Shown here piece after piece: positions 49,863 through 58,992 of a stretch of 64,000 nt of DNA. This DNA is from an uncultured Mycobacterium sp. GTDB taxonomy: Bacteria > Actinomycetota > Actinomycetes > Mycobacteriales > Mycobacteriaceae. How positions within the stretch are numbered: the first letter of the stretch is position 1; the number at the start of each line of letters is the position of its first letter. A program made the translations under genes and the position numbers. The notes under the pieces are model-generated. The model was not told the DNA's origin, made no database searches, and saw only the letters and a list, made by a program, of their open reading frames with translations. The stretch is taken from contig FLQS01000020.1 in the NCBI GenBank assembly GCA_900078375.1, forward strand, positions 1-64,000, in the 5' to 3' direction.

Positions 49863-50552
49863 ATGCCCATCAGCGCCGTTCTGTTCGACTTCTCCGGCAC
49901 CCTGTTTCGCCTCGAGGAGGACGACAGCTGGTTCGCCGGTATGGAATTGATCGACGACGACGGCCGTCGTGCGGTCGACGAGCACATGCAGGCCGAACTG
50001 ATGGAACGCCTCACCCACCCCACCGGCGGTTCGGTGACCAGGACCGAGGAGGCCCACCGCGCCTGGGTCAACCGCGACCTCGCCCCAGCCCTGCACCGTG
50101 AGGCCTACCTTCACGCGCTACGTGACGCCGGCCTGCCCGACCACCACGCCGAAGCGCTGTACCAACAAGCCATCGACCCCGCGTCCTGGGTGCCATACCC
50201 GGACACCGTCGAGGTGCTGCGGTCACTGACGACCCACGGCCTGCACACCGCGATCGTCTCCAATATCGCGTTCGACATCCGACCGGCGTTCCGGACCGCG
50301 GGTGCCGAGGCCGACGAGTTCGTCCTGTCCTTCGAAGTCGGTGTCGTCAAACCGGATCCGCAGATCTTCGAGATCGCGCTGCAGCGCCTCGGCGTCGCCG
50401 CCGACGAGGCCGTGATGGTCGGCGACAGCCAAGAGAACGACGGTGCCGCCCGAGACGTCGGCTGCGACTTCATCCTGGTCGACCCACTGCCGGTCGCCGA
50501 ACGTCCGACCGCGCTGATCGACGCACTGCGCGATCGCGGCATCGAGCTCTAG
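49863..50552 (+). CDS. HAD-superfamily hydrolase
   Basis: 229 residues. Motif I is VLFDFSGTLFRLEED, motif II IVSNIA, motif III Lys in VVKPDPQIF, motif IV VMVGDSQENDGAARDVG. Motif I has DxS rather than the DxD of phosphatases, a substitution known in dehalogenase and phosphonatase branches, so phosphatase activity is uncertain. Substrate unknown. Confidence 0.85.
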   Translation: MPISAVLFDFSGTLFRLEEDDSWFAGMELIDDDGRRAVDEHMQAELMERLTHPTGGSVTRTEEAHRAWVNRDLAPALHREAYLHALRDAGLPDHHAEALYQQAIDPASWVPYPDTVEVLRSLTTHGLHTAIVSNIAFDIRPAFRTAGAEADEFVLSFEVGVVKPDPQIFEIALQRLGVAADEAVMVGDSQENDGAARDVGCDFILVDPLPVAERPTALIDALRDRGIEL

Positions 50553-50567
50553 GCGTACCTTTTGCAC

Positions 50568-51050
50568 ATGGCCGACTCCGAGCGCATCAGGCCACCGTGG
50601 TGGCTCAAGCCGATGAACAAGATCTTCATGGCGGTGATGCGGCTCGGCATCCCGTTCGCCGGGACGGAAAGCCCGATGGTGCTGACGGTTCCGGGCCGCA
50701 AGTCGGGCAAGCCGCGCTCCACGCCGATCACCCCGTTCACCGTCGACGGGAAGCGGTATGTCGTCGGTGGATTCCCCGGCGCCGACTGGGTGCGCAACGC
50801 CCGCGCCGCCGACGTCGCCACCCTGACCCAGGGCAGGCGGCGCGAGCGGGTCCGCATGGTGGAGCTCACGCCCGACGACGCCCGACGACTGCTGCGGGCC
50901 TTCCCCGCCCTGGTCCCCACCGGCGTCAGCTTCATGAAGAACGCTGGCCTGATCACCGACGGCAAACCTGAGGAATTCGAGGCACTGGCCGGCCGGTGCG
51001 CGGTGTTCCGATTCGACTCACTGACCGAGAATGGAGTTCAAACACCTTGA
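50568..51050 (+). CDS. Deazaflavin (F420)-dependent nitroreductase family protein (Ddn-like)
   Basis: 160 residues. PMVLTVPGRKSGKPRSTPITPF and YVVGGFPGADWVRNARA are the Ddn/Rv3547-family F420-binding motifs. Such enzymes reduce quinones and activate nitroimidazoles; in a menaquinone locus a quinone-reductase role is attractive but unproven. The stop codon overlaps the menB start. Confidence 0.87.
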   Translation: MADSERIRPPWWLKPMNKIFMAVMRLGIPFAGTESPMVLTVPGRKSGKPRSTPITPFTVDGKRYVVGGFPGADWVRNARAADVATLTQGRRRERVRMVELTPDDARRLLRAFPALVPTGVSFMKNAGLITDGKPEEFEALAGRCAVFRFDSLTENGVQTP

Positions 51051-51949
51051 GCAATAACCCCTTTGACCCGTCCCAGTGGCGGGTCGTCGACGGCTTCGAG
51101 GACCTGACCGACATCACCTACCACCGCCATGTCGCCGATGCGACGGTGCGGGTGGCGTTCGACAGGCCCGAGGTGCGCAACGCTTTTCGTCCGCACACCG
51201 TCGACGAGCTCTACCGCACCCTGGACCACGCCCGGATGTCGCCCGATGTCGGCGTGGTGCTGTTGACCGGCAACGGGCCGTCGGCCAAGGATGGCGGCTG
51301 GGCATTCTGCTCGGGTGGCGATCAGCGCATCCGCGGCCGCAGCGGCTACCAGTACGCCGCGGGAGAAACCGCCGAAACCGTCGATCCGGCCCGTGCCGGG
51401 CGGCTGCACATCCTGGAGGTGCAACGGCTCATCCGGTTCATGCCCAAGGTCGTCATCTGCGTGGTCAATGGCTGGGCCGCAGGCGGCGGGCACAGCTTGC
51501 ACGTGGTCTGCGACCTGACACTGGCCAGCCGCGAGCACGCCCGGTTCAAGCAGACCGACGCCGACGTCGGCAGCTTCGACGGCGGGTACGGCAGCGCCTA
51601 TCTGGCGCGCCAGATCGGACAGAAGTTCGCGCGCGAGATCTTCTTTCTGGGCCGCCCCTACACCGCCGAGCAGATGCACCACATGGGTGCGGTCAACGAG
51701 GTCGTCGACCACGCCGAACTGGAAAACGTGGCCGTGCAGTGGGCCAAGGAGATCAACGGCAAATCGCCCCAGGCCCAGCGCATGCTGAAGTTCGCCTTCA
51801 ACCTTCTCGACGACGGCCTGGTGGGCCAGCAACTGTTCGCCGGGGAGGCGACCCGACTGGCGTACATGACCGACGAAGCCGTCGAGGGCCGCGACGCGTT
51901 CTTGGAGAAGCGCGACCCCGATTGGACCCCCTACCCCCGGTATTTCTAG
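51047..51949 (+). CDS. menB: 1,4-Dihydroxy-2-naphthoyl-CoA synthase MenB
   Basis: 300 residues, crotonase fold: RPEVRNAFRPHTVDELY, FCSGGDQRIRGRSGY, and GSFDGGYGSAYLARQIG with the essential Asp and Tyr region. It cyclises o-succinylbenzoyl-CoA. The only start that fits without running into the preceding gene is TTG at 51047, overlapping its TGA; a GTG at 50996 would add 17 residues. Corresponds to Rv0548c. Confidence 0.94.
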   Translation: MSNNPFDPSQWRVVDGFEDLTDITYHRHVADATVRVAFDRPEVRNAFRPHTVDELYRTLDHARMSPDVGVVLLTGNGPSAKDGGWAFCSGGDQRIRGRSGYQYAAGETAETVDPARAGRLHILEVQRLIRFMPKVVICVVNGWAAGGGHSLHVVCDLTLASREHARFKQTDADVGSFDGGYGSAYLARQIGQKFAREIFFLGRPYTAEQMHHMGAVNEVVDHAELENVAVQWAKEINGKSPQAQRMLKFAFNLLDDGLVGQQLFAGEATRLAYMTDEAVEGRDAFLEKRDPDWTPYPRYF

Positions 51950-52113
51950 GGCTGCCTATCTAATTCCTCTGCGCCACAAACGCCTACTGGCGGCAACTGT
52001 TTTCCAACGCGACCTTCGTCGAAAACGCACAGCTGGTTTCGCTTGCGTCAATGCCTAGCTCAGCTACCATCACCTCAGCAAACGCGCGGTGGCGCCTTCA
52101 ACGGGGAGAAACA
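51950..52113. other. Spacer between menB and C39-like gene
   Basis: Non-coding. It presumably contains the promoter of the secreted protein; ACGGGGAGA just before 52114 is its ribosome binding site. No hairpin terminator was recognised after menB. Confidence 0.4.
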
Positions 52114-53130
52114 GTGGCATCAGCACGGGTTGTGGGTCAGGTCGGCGCGCTCGCGTTCGCGGTAGGCGCCGGATTCTTCATCGCGTCAGGCGTCGATGGC
52201 GCCGTCGCTTCGGCGGCGCCCGGCGATTCCGGCCACTCCGGCGTCGGCTCTTCCGCGCCGTCGCACTCCGCTTCGTCCGGTGCACACCGCACCGGCCCCA
52301 GCGCGCGCGTCTCGTCATCGCAGAAGACACCCGCGGCGACTCCGTCTCTAGCGGCGATCAACGCCGTGCCGACAAGCGTCTCGACAAGCCTGGCCTCTGC
52401 CACGGCCACCCCGAAGGCGCCGCACCTGCCCACACCGGTCGAGGTGCAGCAGGCGGTCGAGAACGGCCTGACCGCTCTGCGGAACAACGTGGAGTACGCG
52501 CTGCACATCAAGCCGGTGCCGCAGAAGATCTACGGCAAGCTGACCGACTCCCAGTACTGGTCACTGCAGAGCGGTGAGAACTGCGTCCTGATGGCAACCG
52601 CCTCGGTGATGGGTCAACTCACCGGCACCAAGGTGACCGAGGCGACCATCGTCGGTCAGGCGACGTCGACCCAGAGTGTCGTCGACCCCAGCAGGAAGAT
52701 GTACCTGGGTTTGGCCACCGAGGACCGCGTTGCGATCGGCGACGCCGAAGAGCTGTTGCGGCTCAACGGCATCGACGCGACCACCAAGGATGATTACAAA
52801 AAGACGCAGGGCCTGACCGCATTCAGGGCGCTGGAGAAGGAACTCAAAGCCGGTAAGGCGGTCATGGTCGGCGTCAACGCCGGCGCGATCTGGAACGCCA
52901 CCCCTGGCGATCCGGTGCCCGGCGCGCTTGCCGACGCAGCCGATCACGAGGTGTCGGTGATCGCGATCAATGCCACCACCCGGACCGTCTACATCAATGA
53001 CAGCGGACTTCCCAACGGTGCCGGCCTGGCCGTACCGCTGGCCGTCTTCATGCGGGCGTGGCAGGCGGACAGCTTCGAGACGACCTCCGCTGTGCTCGCT
53101 GCGGCAGCCATCACCGCAATCGCCGCCTAG
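52114..53130 (+). CDS. Secreted C39-like (papain-fold) protein
   Basis: 338 residues from the GTG preceded by GGGGAGA. A signal peptide (VVGQVGALAFAVGAGFFIASG to SAAPG) leads to a Ser/Ala/Thr-rich linker (to about residue 105). The C-terminal domain has SGENCVLMATASVMGQLTG (Cys), AADHEVSVIAINA (His) and YINDSG (Asp), the layout of bacterial C39-like cysteine proteases. No ABC partner is near, so it is not a classical bacteriocin processor. Substrate unknown; a final hydrophobic stretch (VLAAAAITAIAA) is present. Confidence 0.75.
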   Translation: MASARVVGQVGALAFAVGAGFFIASGVDGAVASAAPGDSGHSGVGSSAPSHSASSGAHRTGPSARVSSSQKTPAATPSLAAINAVPTSVSTSLASATATPKAPHLPTPVEVQQAVENGLTALRNNVEYALHIKPVPQKIYGKLTDSQYWSLQSGENCVLMATASVMGQLTGTKVTEATIVGQATSTQSVVDPSRKMYLGLATEDRVAIGDAEELLRLNGIDATTKDDYKKTQGLTAFRALEKELKAGKAVMVGVNAGAIWNATPGDPVPGALADAADHEVSVIAINATTRTVYINDSGLPNGAGLAVPLAVFMRAWQADSFETTSAVLAAAAITAIAA

Positions 53131-53207
53131 TCTTTGGCGCGCACCCGGGCACCGTGGCGTAGAGCGCCGAAAAGCGCACCGGACTACCCGGCATAGACTC
53201 GGCAGCC

Positions 53208-54056
53208 GTGAATCCCCTGCGCCGCAGACTGACCGATGCCATCGCACTGACCGGAATGCGCCCGCCGCTGAGCATGCCGACCGGCATCAATATCGACCTG
53301 CGCGGCAAGCGCGTGCTGGTGACCGGCGCCTCGTCGGGCATCGGCGCGGCAGGCGCCGAGTTGTTCGCCGCGCAGGGGTGCGATGTCGTCGTGGTCGCGC
53401 GGCGTGCCGACCTGCTCGGTGAGGTCGTCGACCGCATCACCGCCGCAGGCGGAGCCGCTACCGCAATCGCCTGCGACCTGTCCGATCTGGACGCCGTCGA
53501 CGCGCTGGCAAATGACGTCGGTGAGGTCGACATCCTGGTGAACAACGCCGGCCGGTCGATCCGCCGACCGCTGGCCGAGTCGCTGGACCGCTGGCACGAC
53601 GTCGAACGCACCATGACGCTGAATTACTTCTCACCGCTGCGGCTCATCCGCGGGCTGGCGCCCGCGATGATCGAGCGCGGCGACGGCCACATCATCAATG
53701 TCGCGACGTGGGGGGTGTTCAGCGAAGCCTCCCCGCTATTCGGCGTCTACAACGCATCGAAGTCCGCGCTCAGCGCGGTCAGCCGGGTCATCGAAACCGA
53801 ATGGTCGAGCCACGGCGTGCATTCGACGACGCTGTACTACCCGCTGGTGGCCACTCCGATGATCGCGCCGACCAAGGCCTATGACGGCCTGGCTGCGCTG
53901 ACCCCCGAAGAGGCCGGACAGTGGATGATCGACGCCGCCCGGCACCGCCCGGTGCGGATCGCCCCTCGCATCGCCGTCACGGCCCGCGCGCTGGACGTCA
54001 TCGCCCCCGGTGTCGTCAGCCGGGTGATGAAGCGTCAGCGCCTGCAGCCCAACTGA
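53208..54056 (+). CDS. Short-chain dehydrogenase/reductase (Rv0547c-like)
   Basis: 282 residues. LVTGASSGIGAAGAELF cofactor loop, NNAGRSIRRP, and YNASKSALSAVSR with the Tyr-x-x-x-Lys pair. The serine equivalent lies in NVATWGVFSEAS, where the usual Ser is less clear. Substrate unknown. Follows menB on the same strand as in M. tuberculosis order. Confidence 0.87.
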   Translation: MNPLRRRLTDAIALTGMRPPLSMPTGINIDLRGKRVLVTGASSGIGAAGAELFAAQGCDVVVVARRADLLGEVVDRITAAGGAATAIACDLSDLDAVDALANDVGEVDILVNNAGRSIRRPLAESLDRWHDVERTMTLNYFSPLRLIRGLAPAMIERGDGHIINVATWGVFSEASPLFGVYNASKSALSAVSRVIETEWSSHGVHSTTLYYPLVATPMIAPTKAYDGLAALTPEEAGQWMIDAARHRPVRIAPRIAVTARALDVIAPGVVSRVMKRQRLQPN

Positions 54057-54071
54057 GGTAAACACAACGGC

Positions 54072-54458
54072 ATGGAGATCCTCGCGAGCCGGATGCTGCT
54101 CCGGCCAGCGGATTACGCGGCCTCGGTGTCGTTCTACCGCGATGCGCTCGGCTTGGCGATCGCCCGCGAATACAGCGGCGGCACCGTGTTCTACGCCGGC
54201 CAGTCGCTGATCGAGCTCGCCGGCCACGGCGCACCCGAGCATCCGGGCGCCCCGTTTCCGGTGTCGTTGTGGCTGCAGGTCCGCGATATCTACTCAACCC
54301 AAAAGGATCTGCAGGACCGCGGTGTGGAGATCGCCCGCGCGGCCCGTCGCGAACCGTGGGGTCTGCACGAGATGCACGTCAGCGATCCCGACGGGATGAC
54401 ACTGATCTTCGTGCAGGTCCCCGAGGACCATCCGCTGCGCCGCGATACCCGCGACTAG
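54072..54458 (+). CDS. Glyoxalase/VOC-superfamily protein (Rv0546c-like)
   Basis: 128 residues, one VOC module pair: RMLLRPADYAASVSFYRDALGLAIAREYSGG, SLIELAGHG and EMHVSDPDGMTLIFVQVPEDHP, supplying Glu/His metal ligands. Likely a metal-dependent lyase or dioxygenase-fold protein. Its stop codon overlaps that of the convergent DUF3349 gene. Confidence 0.88.
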   Translation: MEILASRMLLRPADYAASVSFYRDALGLAIAREYSGGTVFYAGQSLIELAGHGAPEHPGAPFPVSLWLQVRDIYSTQKDLQDRGVEIARAARREPWGLHEMHVSDPDGMTLIFVQVPEDHPLRRDTRD

Positions 54459-54766
54459 TGCGATTCGAGCGGCCAGCCCACCGAGGCCAGCCGACCCGCA
54501 ACCTGGTTCAGCTCTTCGGGATTGGGGTCCTTCTCGATGACCTCGCGGACGGCATCGCGGATCTGCTCGTCGGTAACCGGGGTATCGAAATCAGCTGAGC
54601 GCAAGATCGATTGGGCCGCCTGAACGACCTCGTCATCCGTCAGCGACCGCTTCAGGAGGGCCAGCAGCGGATAGTAGTCCTTGGGCGGAACGCCTTCCGG
54701 ATAGCCCTTGTGCAACCAGTCCAGGACGTTCTCGAGAAAGGCGGGGCGCTGTTGTTCGACGGTCAT
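54455..54766 (-). CDS. DUF3349 protein, paralogue A
   Basis: 103 residues from MTVEQQRPAFLENVLDWLHKGYPEGVPPKDYYPLLALLKR; ends VAGRLASVGWPL. Small helical cytoplasmic mycobacterial family of unknown function. Paralogous to the protein at 56584, which lies inverted on the other side of pitA. Co-oriented with the membrane protein and pitA genes, as an operon. Confidence 0.88.
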   Translation of the reverse strand: MTVEQQRPAFLENVLDWLHKGYPEGVPPKDYYPLLALLKRSLTDDEVVQAAQSILRSADFDTPVTDEQIRDAVREVIEKDPNPEELNQVAGRLASVGWPLESH

Positions 54767-54773
54767 CGCACTC

Positions 54774-55061
54774 TCACTTCTTGGGCAGCATCGGGAAGAG
54801 GTCGACACCGAAGTGATGGATGATCGTCATCCGGGTGATCCAGGCGACGGCCGTCACGATCACGAAGGAGACGAAGAGGAACAGCACGATCCCCAGGTAC
54901 TTCAGCGCCGGGTTCGGCTTGTGGATCGCGTGGTCGGCTTCCTCACCGCCGGCGCCGAATGAGTAGGCAAGCATGCCCGTCGCGAAGATTGCCGGCAGGC
55001 CGGCGCCGAGCACCAGGCCCACGATCAGCACCTTGAAGATCGACTCGAAATACGTCATCAA
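54774..55061 (-). CDS. Two-helix membrane protein (Rv0544c-like)
   Basis: 95 residues with two membrane helices, IFKVLIVGLVLGAGLPAIFATGMLAY and LKYLGIVLFLFVSFVIVTAVAWI, and short polar termini. It follows pitA by 29 bases and may be an accessory subunit of the phosphate carrier; no direct evidence. Confidence 0.82.
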   Translation of the reverse strand: MMTYFESIFKVLIVGLVLGAGLPAIFATGMLAYSFGAGGEEADHAIHKPNPALKYLGIVLFLFVSFVIVTAVAWITRMTIIHHFGVDLFPMLPKK

Positions 55062-55090
55062 CGCGTCCTTTGGTTGGTAGGTGGTCGTGG

Positions 55091-56347
55091 TCAGACCGTG
55101 GCTTTGGGCTCGGTCTGCTTCGCACCCTTGGCGGCCGCCCGAACCTCAGCAGGCACCACGGAGTTCGTCGACGAGTCCCAATCGGCGTTGACGTTCGAGG
55201 AGTCGACCTTCTGCTGCTGGGCGCGCCACCACATGTAGCCGGACAGCCCGACCAGGATCACGAAGATCAGGCCGTCGCCCATCAGCTGGGAGTTGGTGAC
55301 GTCCTTGACGACGTAGGACAGCCAGTAGGACAGCGCCCCGACCAACGCAGCAGCCGGCAGCGTGACCAGCCAGGCCACCGCCATCCGGCCGGCAACCGAC
55401 CAACGCACCTCGGCGCCCGGCTTGCCGACGCCGCTACCCAGGATCGAGCCGGTGGCGACGTGCGTGGTGGACAGCGCCATGCCCGCAGCACTGGAGCTCA
55501 AAATGATTGCGGCCGAGGAAGCTTCGGCCGCCAAGCCCTGCGGTGACTCGATCTCGACCAGTCCCTTGCCCAGCGTGCGGATGACCCGCCAACCGCCGAT
55601 GTAGGTGCCAAGGCCGATGGCCAGCGCGCAGCTGAGGATGATCCAGAACGGCAGACCGTCCTTCTTCACGTCACCGGTCAGGTGCCCCGTGGTGATCAGC
55701 GCCAGCGCGATGACACCCATCGTCTTCTGCGCGTCGTTGGTGCCGTGCGCAAGCGCTACCAGCGAGGCAGTGGCGATCTGCCCCCAGCGAAAGCCCTCTT
55801 CGCGGCGGCGAGCCAGCACCCTGCGGGTGATTCGGTACACCAGCCAGGTGCCCGCGGCGGCGACCACGCCCGCGATCACCGGGGCGGCGACCGCCGGGAT
55901 AAGCACCTTTTCGGTGACGCCCTTCCAGTTGACACCTGCGCCGCCGAGCGCGGCCAGGCCGGCGCCGATGAGGCCGCCGAACAGGGCGTGCGACGAGCTG
56001 GACGGAATGCCGAACAGCCAGGTCAGGAGGTTCCACAGGATGCCGCCGATCAGGCCGGCGAAGATGATCGTCAACCCCATCGAAGCGTCGATGCCCGGCA
56101 AGAGGTGACCAGTCTTGGCGTCCTGCACCTTGAGGACCGACGTCGTCACCGTGACGGCGACCTCGACGGAGAGGAACGCGCCGACGAGGTTCAGGACGCC
56201 GGCCAACAGCACCGCGGTCTTGGGCTTGAGCGCGCCGGTGGCGATCGATGTCGCCATGGCGTTCCCGGTGTCGTGGAATCCGTTGGTGAAGTCGAAAGCC
56301 AGTGCGGTGGCGATCAGCAACACCAGGATGATCATCTCCGTGCTCAT
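55091..56347 (-). CDS. pitA: Low-affinity inorganic phosphate transporter PitA
   Basis: 418 residues from MSTEMIILVLLIATALAFDFTNGFHDTGNAMA; the GFHDTGN signature is repeated in the C-terminal half as AHGTNDAQKTMG, the two PiT-family signatures. About ten hydrophobic helices surround a central loop (TRRVLARRREEGFRW). Imports metal phosphate with protons. The frame upstream of MSTEM is not part of the gene. Confidence 0.94.
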   Translation of the reverse strand: MSTEMIILVLLIATALAFDFTNGFHDTGNAMATSIATGALKPKTAVLLAGVLNLVGAFLSVEVAVTVTTSVLKVQDAKTGHLLPGIDASMGLTIIFAGLIGGILWNLLTWLFGIPSSSSHALFGGLIGAGLAALGGAGVNWKGVTEKVLIPAVAAPVIAGVVAAAGTWLVYRITRRVLARRREEGFRWGQIATASLVALAHGTNDAQKTMGVIALALITTGHLTGDVKKDGLPFWIILSCALAIGLGTYIGGWRVIRTLGKGLVEIESPQGLAAEASSAAIILSSSAAGMALSTTHVATGSILGSGVGKPGAEVRWSVAGRMAVAWLVTLPAAALVGALSYWLSYVVKDVTNSQLMGDGLIFVILVGLSGYMWWRAQQQKVDSSNVNADWDSSTNSVVPAEVRAAAKGAKQTEPKATV

Positions 56348-56583
56348 AAGTGAGATTGTGGTGGGTAAAGGGACCCTTTGACCAGCGGCCAAAGGTCCTC
56401 GAACTGCATATTTGCGAACGTCCCGCAGCTGTTCATCCGTCGTTAACCCGAAGGCCGTCCGCGGTTCCGCTGGGCCGACGGATCGGGGGTACAACTCGGG
56501 GGGCGCGGCGAGTACTCGCGCCGATTAGCATTCTTGACGTCCACTGGGCGCGCTCACACGCCCCCCGCCAGGGAGATGCCGCG

Positions 56584-56886
56584 GTGACCAAATTTCTCAC
56601 CAAGATCGTGGCCTGGATCAAAGCCGGCTACCCCGATGGAGTTCCGCACCCCGACCACGTGCCGCTGTTCGCCCTGCTCCGCAGGCGATTGAGCGAGGAC
56701 GAGGTCATCGCGGTCGCCCAGGCACTGGTGGAACGCGGGGCCTTCGACCACACCGACATCGGGGTACTGATCACCGAGATCACCGACGCGCTGCCCACCC
56801 CCGAGGACATCGATCGGATTCACGACAAGCTGGCCGCTTTCGGCTGGCCGCTGGATGATCCGCGAGACAGTGAGGACATCGAATAA
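56584..56886 (+). CDS. DUF3349 protein, paralogue B (Rv0543c-like)
   Basis: 100 residues from GTG (VTKFLTKIVAWIKAGYPDGVPHPDHVPLFALLRRRL) with GGGAGATG upstream. Shares length, GYPxGVP...PLxALLxRxL and C-terminal AxxGWPL with paralogue A. Its TAA overlaps the first possible codon of menE, indicating coupling. Confidence 0.88.
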   Translation: MTKFLTKIVAWIKAGYPDGVPHPDHVPLFALLRRRLSEDEVIAVAQALVERGAFDHTDIGVLITEITDALPTPEDIDRIHDKLAAFGWPLDDPRDSEDIE

Positions 56887-56936
56887 CCACTCTGCGAGCG
56901 CTCGCCATCCCGCCCGGCCCGTCGGCGCAGTCGCTG

Positions 56937-58082
56937 ATGGCCGCCTTGGCTGGCGTGCTCGACGGACGCGATGCGCCCCTGGTACCCATCCCCGCCGGCG
57001 ACCTCCGTGAAAGCGAATTGCTGACCACGTCGCTGCGGGTCGGTGAGGAAATCGACGACGACGTCGCACTGGTGGTGTCGACGTCGGGCACCACCGGCAC
57101 ACCCAAGGGTGCGATGCTCACGCCCGCGGCGCTGATCGCCAGCGCCGCGGCCACCCATGACCGCCTCGGCGGCCCGGGCAACTGGCTACTGGCGCTGCCG
57201 ACCCACCACATCGCCGGGATACAGGTATTGGTGCGCAGCCTGCAGGCCGGCACCGTGCCGGTCGAGCTGGACATCTCCGCGGGCTTCGATGCCACCGAAT
57301 TACCAACGGCCATCGCGCAACTCGGGTCCGGCCGCCGCTATACGTCACTGGTCGCCACTCAGCTCGCCAAGGTTCTGCTCGACCCCGAGGCCACCGCGGC
57401 GCTGGCCGAACTCGACGCGGTGCTGCTCGGCGGGGGCCCAGCGCCGCGGCCGGTTCTGGCGGGAGCGGCGGCCGCCGGTATCGCCGTGGTGCGAACGTAC
57501 GGCTCCAGCGAAACGGCAGGCGGCTGCGTCTACGACGGTGTGCCGCTGGACGGGGTGGCGATTCGACTCGACGGCGGCGCCGAGCCGAACGAGGGGCGCA
57601 TCGTCATCGGCGGGCCGACGCTGGCCATCGGCTACCGCAACCGGCCCGATCCGGATCCGTTCGACGAACCCGGCTGGTTTCGCACCGACGACCTCGGCGT
57701 TCTCGATGAGGCCGGCAACCTGACGGTGCTCGGCCGGGTCGACGAAGCGATCAGCACCGGCGGACTGACGGTGATGCCCGCGCCGGTGGAAACGGTGCTC
57801 TCACGCCACCCTGCGATCGCCGACTGCGCGGTGTTCGGCCTGGAGGACGATCGGCTCGGCGAGCGGGTGGCCGCCGCAGTGGTGCTTATCACCGGTGCGA
57901 TAGAGCCGACACTCGAAGAAATCCGGGCGTACCTGTCACAGTCGCTGGATTCGACGGCCACACCCCGTGAACTGCACATTGTCGACGAGCTGCCCCGCCG
58001 CGGCATCGGCAAGCTGGACCGCCGCGCGCTGCGCGAGCGGTTTGCCAACGGCGGCGACCTCCCCGGCGGCTACGGCTGGTGA
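56937..58082 (+). CDS. menE: o-Succinylbenzoate-CoA ligase MenE
   Basis: 381 residues counted from the ATG. Short ANL ligase with STSGTTGTPKGAML, VVRTYGSSETAGGCVYDG, WFRTDDLGVLDEAG, VDEAISTGG and the lysine in RRGIGKLDRRAL; these are the mycobacterial MenE features. It activates o-succinylbenzoate with CoA. The family-like segment TLRALAIPPGPSAQSL lies in frame upstream of the ATG, back to an ATA codon (56883) that overlaps the preceding stop; the true start may be there or at CTG 56892. Confidence 0.93.
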   Translation: MAALAGVLDGRDAPLVPIPAGDLRESELLTTSLRVGEEIDDDVALVVSTSGTTGTPKGAMLTPAALIASAAATHDRLGGPGNWLLALPTHHIAGIQVLVRSLQAGTVPVELDISAGFDATELPTAIAQLGSGRRYTSLVATQLAKVLLDPEATAALAELDAVLLGGGPAPRPVLAGAAAAGIAVVRTYGSSETAGGCVYDGVPLDGVAIRLDGGAEPNEGRIVIGGPTLAIGYRNRPDPDPFDEPGWFRTDDLGVLDEAGNLTVLGRVDEAISTGGLTVMPAPVETVLSRHPAIADCAVFGLEDDRLGERVAAAVVLITGAIEPTLEEIRAYLSQSLDSTATPRELHIVDELPRRGIGKLDRRALRERFANGGDLPGGYGW

Positions 58083-58119
58083 ACAATGGTGTGCATCGCC
58101 ACTTAGAGGGAGCAACATC

Positions 58120-58992
58120 ATGGACGAGCTGAAGTATCTCGACCTGCACGGCAACCGGGTGGCCTACCTGGACGAAGGCCAAGGCGACGAAGTGATCCTG
58201 CTGTTGCACGGCATGGCAGGCAGCTCACAGACCTGGCGCTCGGTGTTGCGTCCGTTGTCACGCAAGTACCGGGTGATCGCCCCCGACCTGCTCGGCCACG
58301 GCAGCTCGGCCAAACCACGCAGCGACTACTCGCTGGGTGCGTTCGCCGTGTCGCTGCGTGACCTCCTCGACGAACTCGGGGTCACACACGCCACCGTCGT
58401 GGGCCAGTCGCTGGGCGGTGGGATCGCGATGCAGTTCGTCTACCAGCACCCCGATTACTGCCGGCGGCTGATCCTGATGAACAGCGGCGGCCTGGGGCCG
58501 GACGTCGGCTGGACGTTGCGACTGCTCTCCGCGCCCGGAGCCGAGCTGATCATGCCGCTCATCGCGCCCCGACCGGTGCTGACCGCCGGCGAGCGGGTGC
58601 GGTCGTTGTTCGGCAAGCTGGGCATTACCTCGCCGCGTGGCTCGGAGATCTGGAACGCCTACAGTTCCTTCGCCGATGCCGAGACACGGCAGGCGTTCCT
58701 GCGCACGCTGCGCTCGGTGGTCGACTACCGCGGGCAGGCCGTCAGCGCGTTGAACCGGCTGAACGTCGCCAATGTGCCGGTCATGGTGATCTGGGGCGAT
58801 CAGGACGCCATCATTCCCGTCGAGCACGCGTATGCCGCGTACGAGGCGCGGCCCGACGTCCGGCTCGAGGTCTTGGCTGGCGTCGGGCACTTCCCGCAGG
58901 TTGAGCGGCCCACTGAAGTGGTCGATCTGATCGACGACTTCATCTCCACCACCACCGGTGCCGATATCGAGCAGCCCGCCACCCAGGCGTGA
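58120..58992 (+). CDS. Alpha/beta hydrolase
   Basis: 290 residues from [30 protein letters not shown] oxyanion region, nucleophile elbow [14 protein letters not shown], Asp in [10 protein letters not shown] and His in [10 protein letters not shown] form a complete triad. Substrate unknown; such proteins hydrolyse esters or act like MenH. Follows menE by 37 bases and overlaps the next gene. Confidence 0.9.
   Translation: MDELKYLDLHGNRVAYLDEGQGDEVILLLHGMAGSSQTWRSVLRPLSRKYRVIAPDLLGHGSSAKPRSDYSLGAFAVSLRDLLDELGVTHATVVGQSLGGGIAMQFVYQHPDYCRRLILMNSGGLGPDVGWTLRLLSAPGAELIMPLIAPRPVLTAGERVRSLFGKLGITSPRGSEIWNAYSSFADAETRQAFLRTLRSVVDYRGQAVSALNRLNVANVPVMVIWGDQDAIIPVEHAYAAYEARPDVRLEVLAGVGHFPQVERPTEVVDLIDDFISTTTGADIEQPATQA

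Noticed and set aside
52114-53130. Bacteriocin-processing C39 peptidase.
   Set aside because: There is a signal peptide but no ABC transporter domain or precursor peptide gene nearby.
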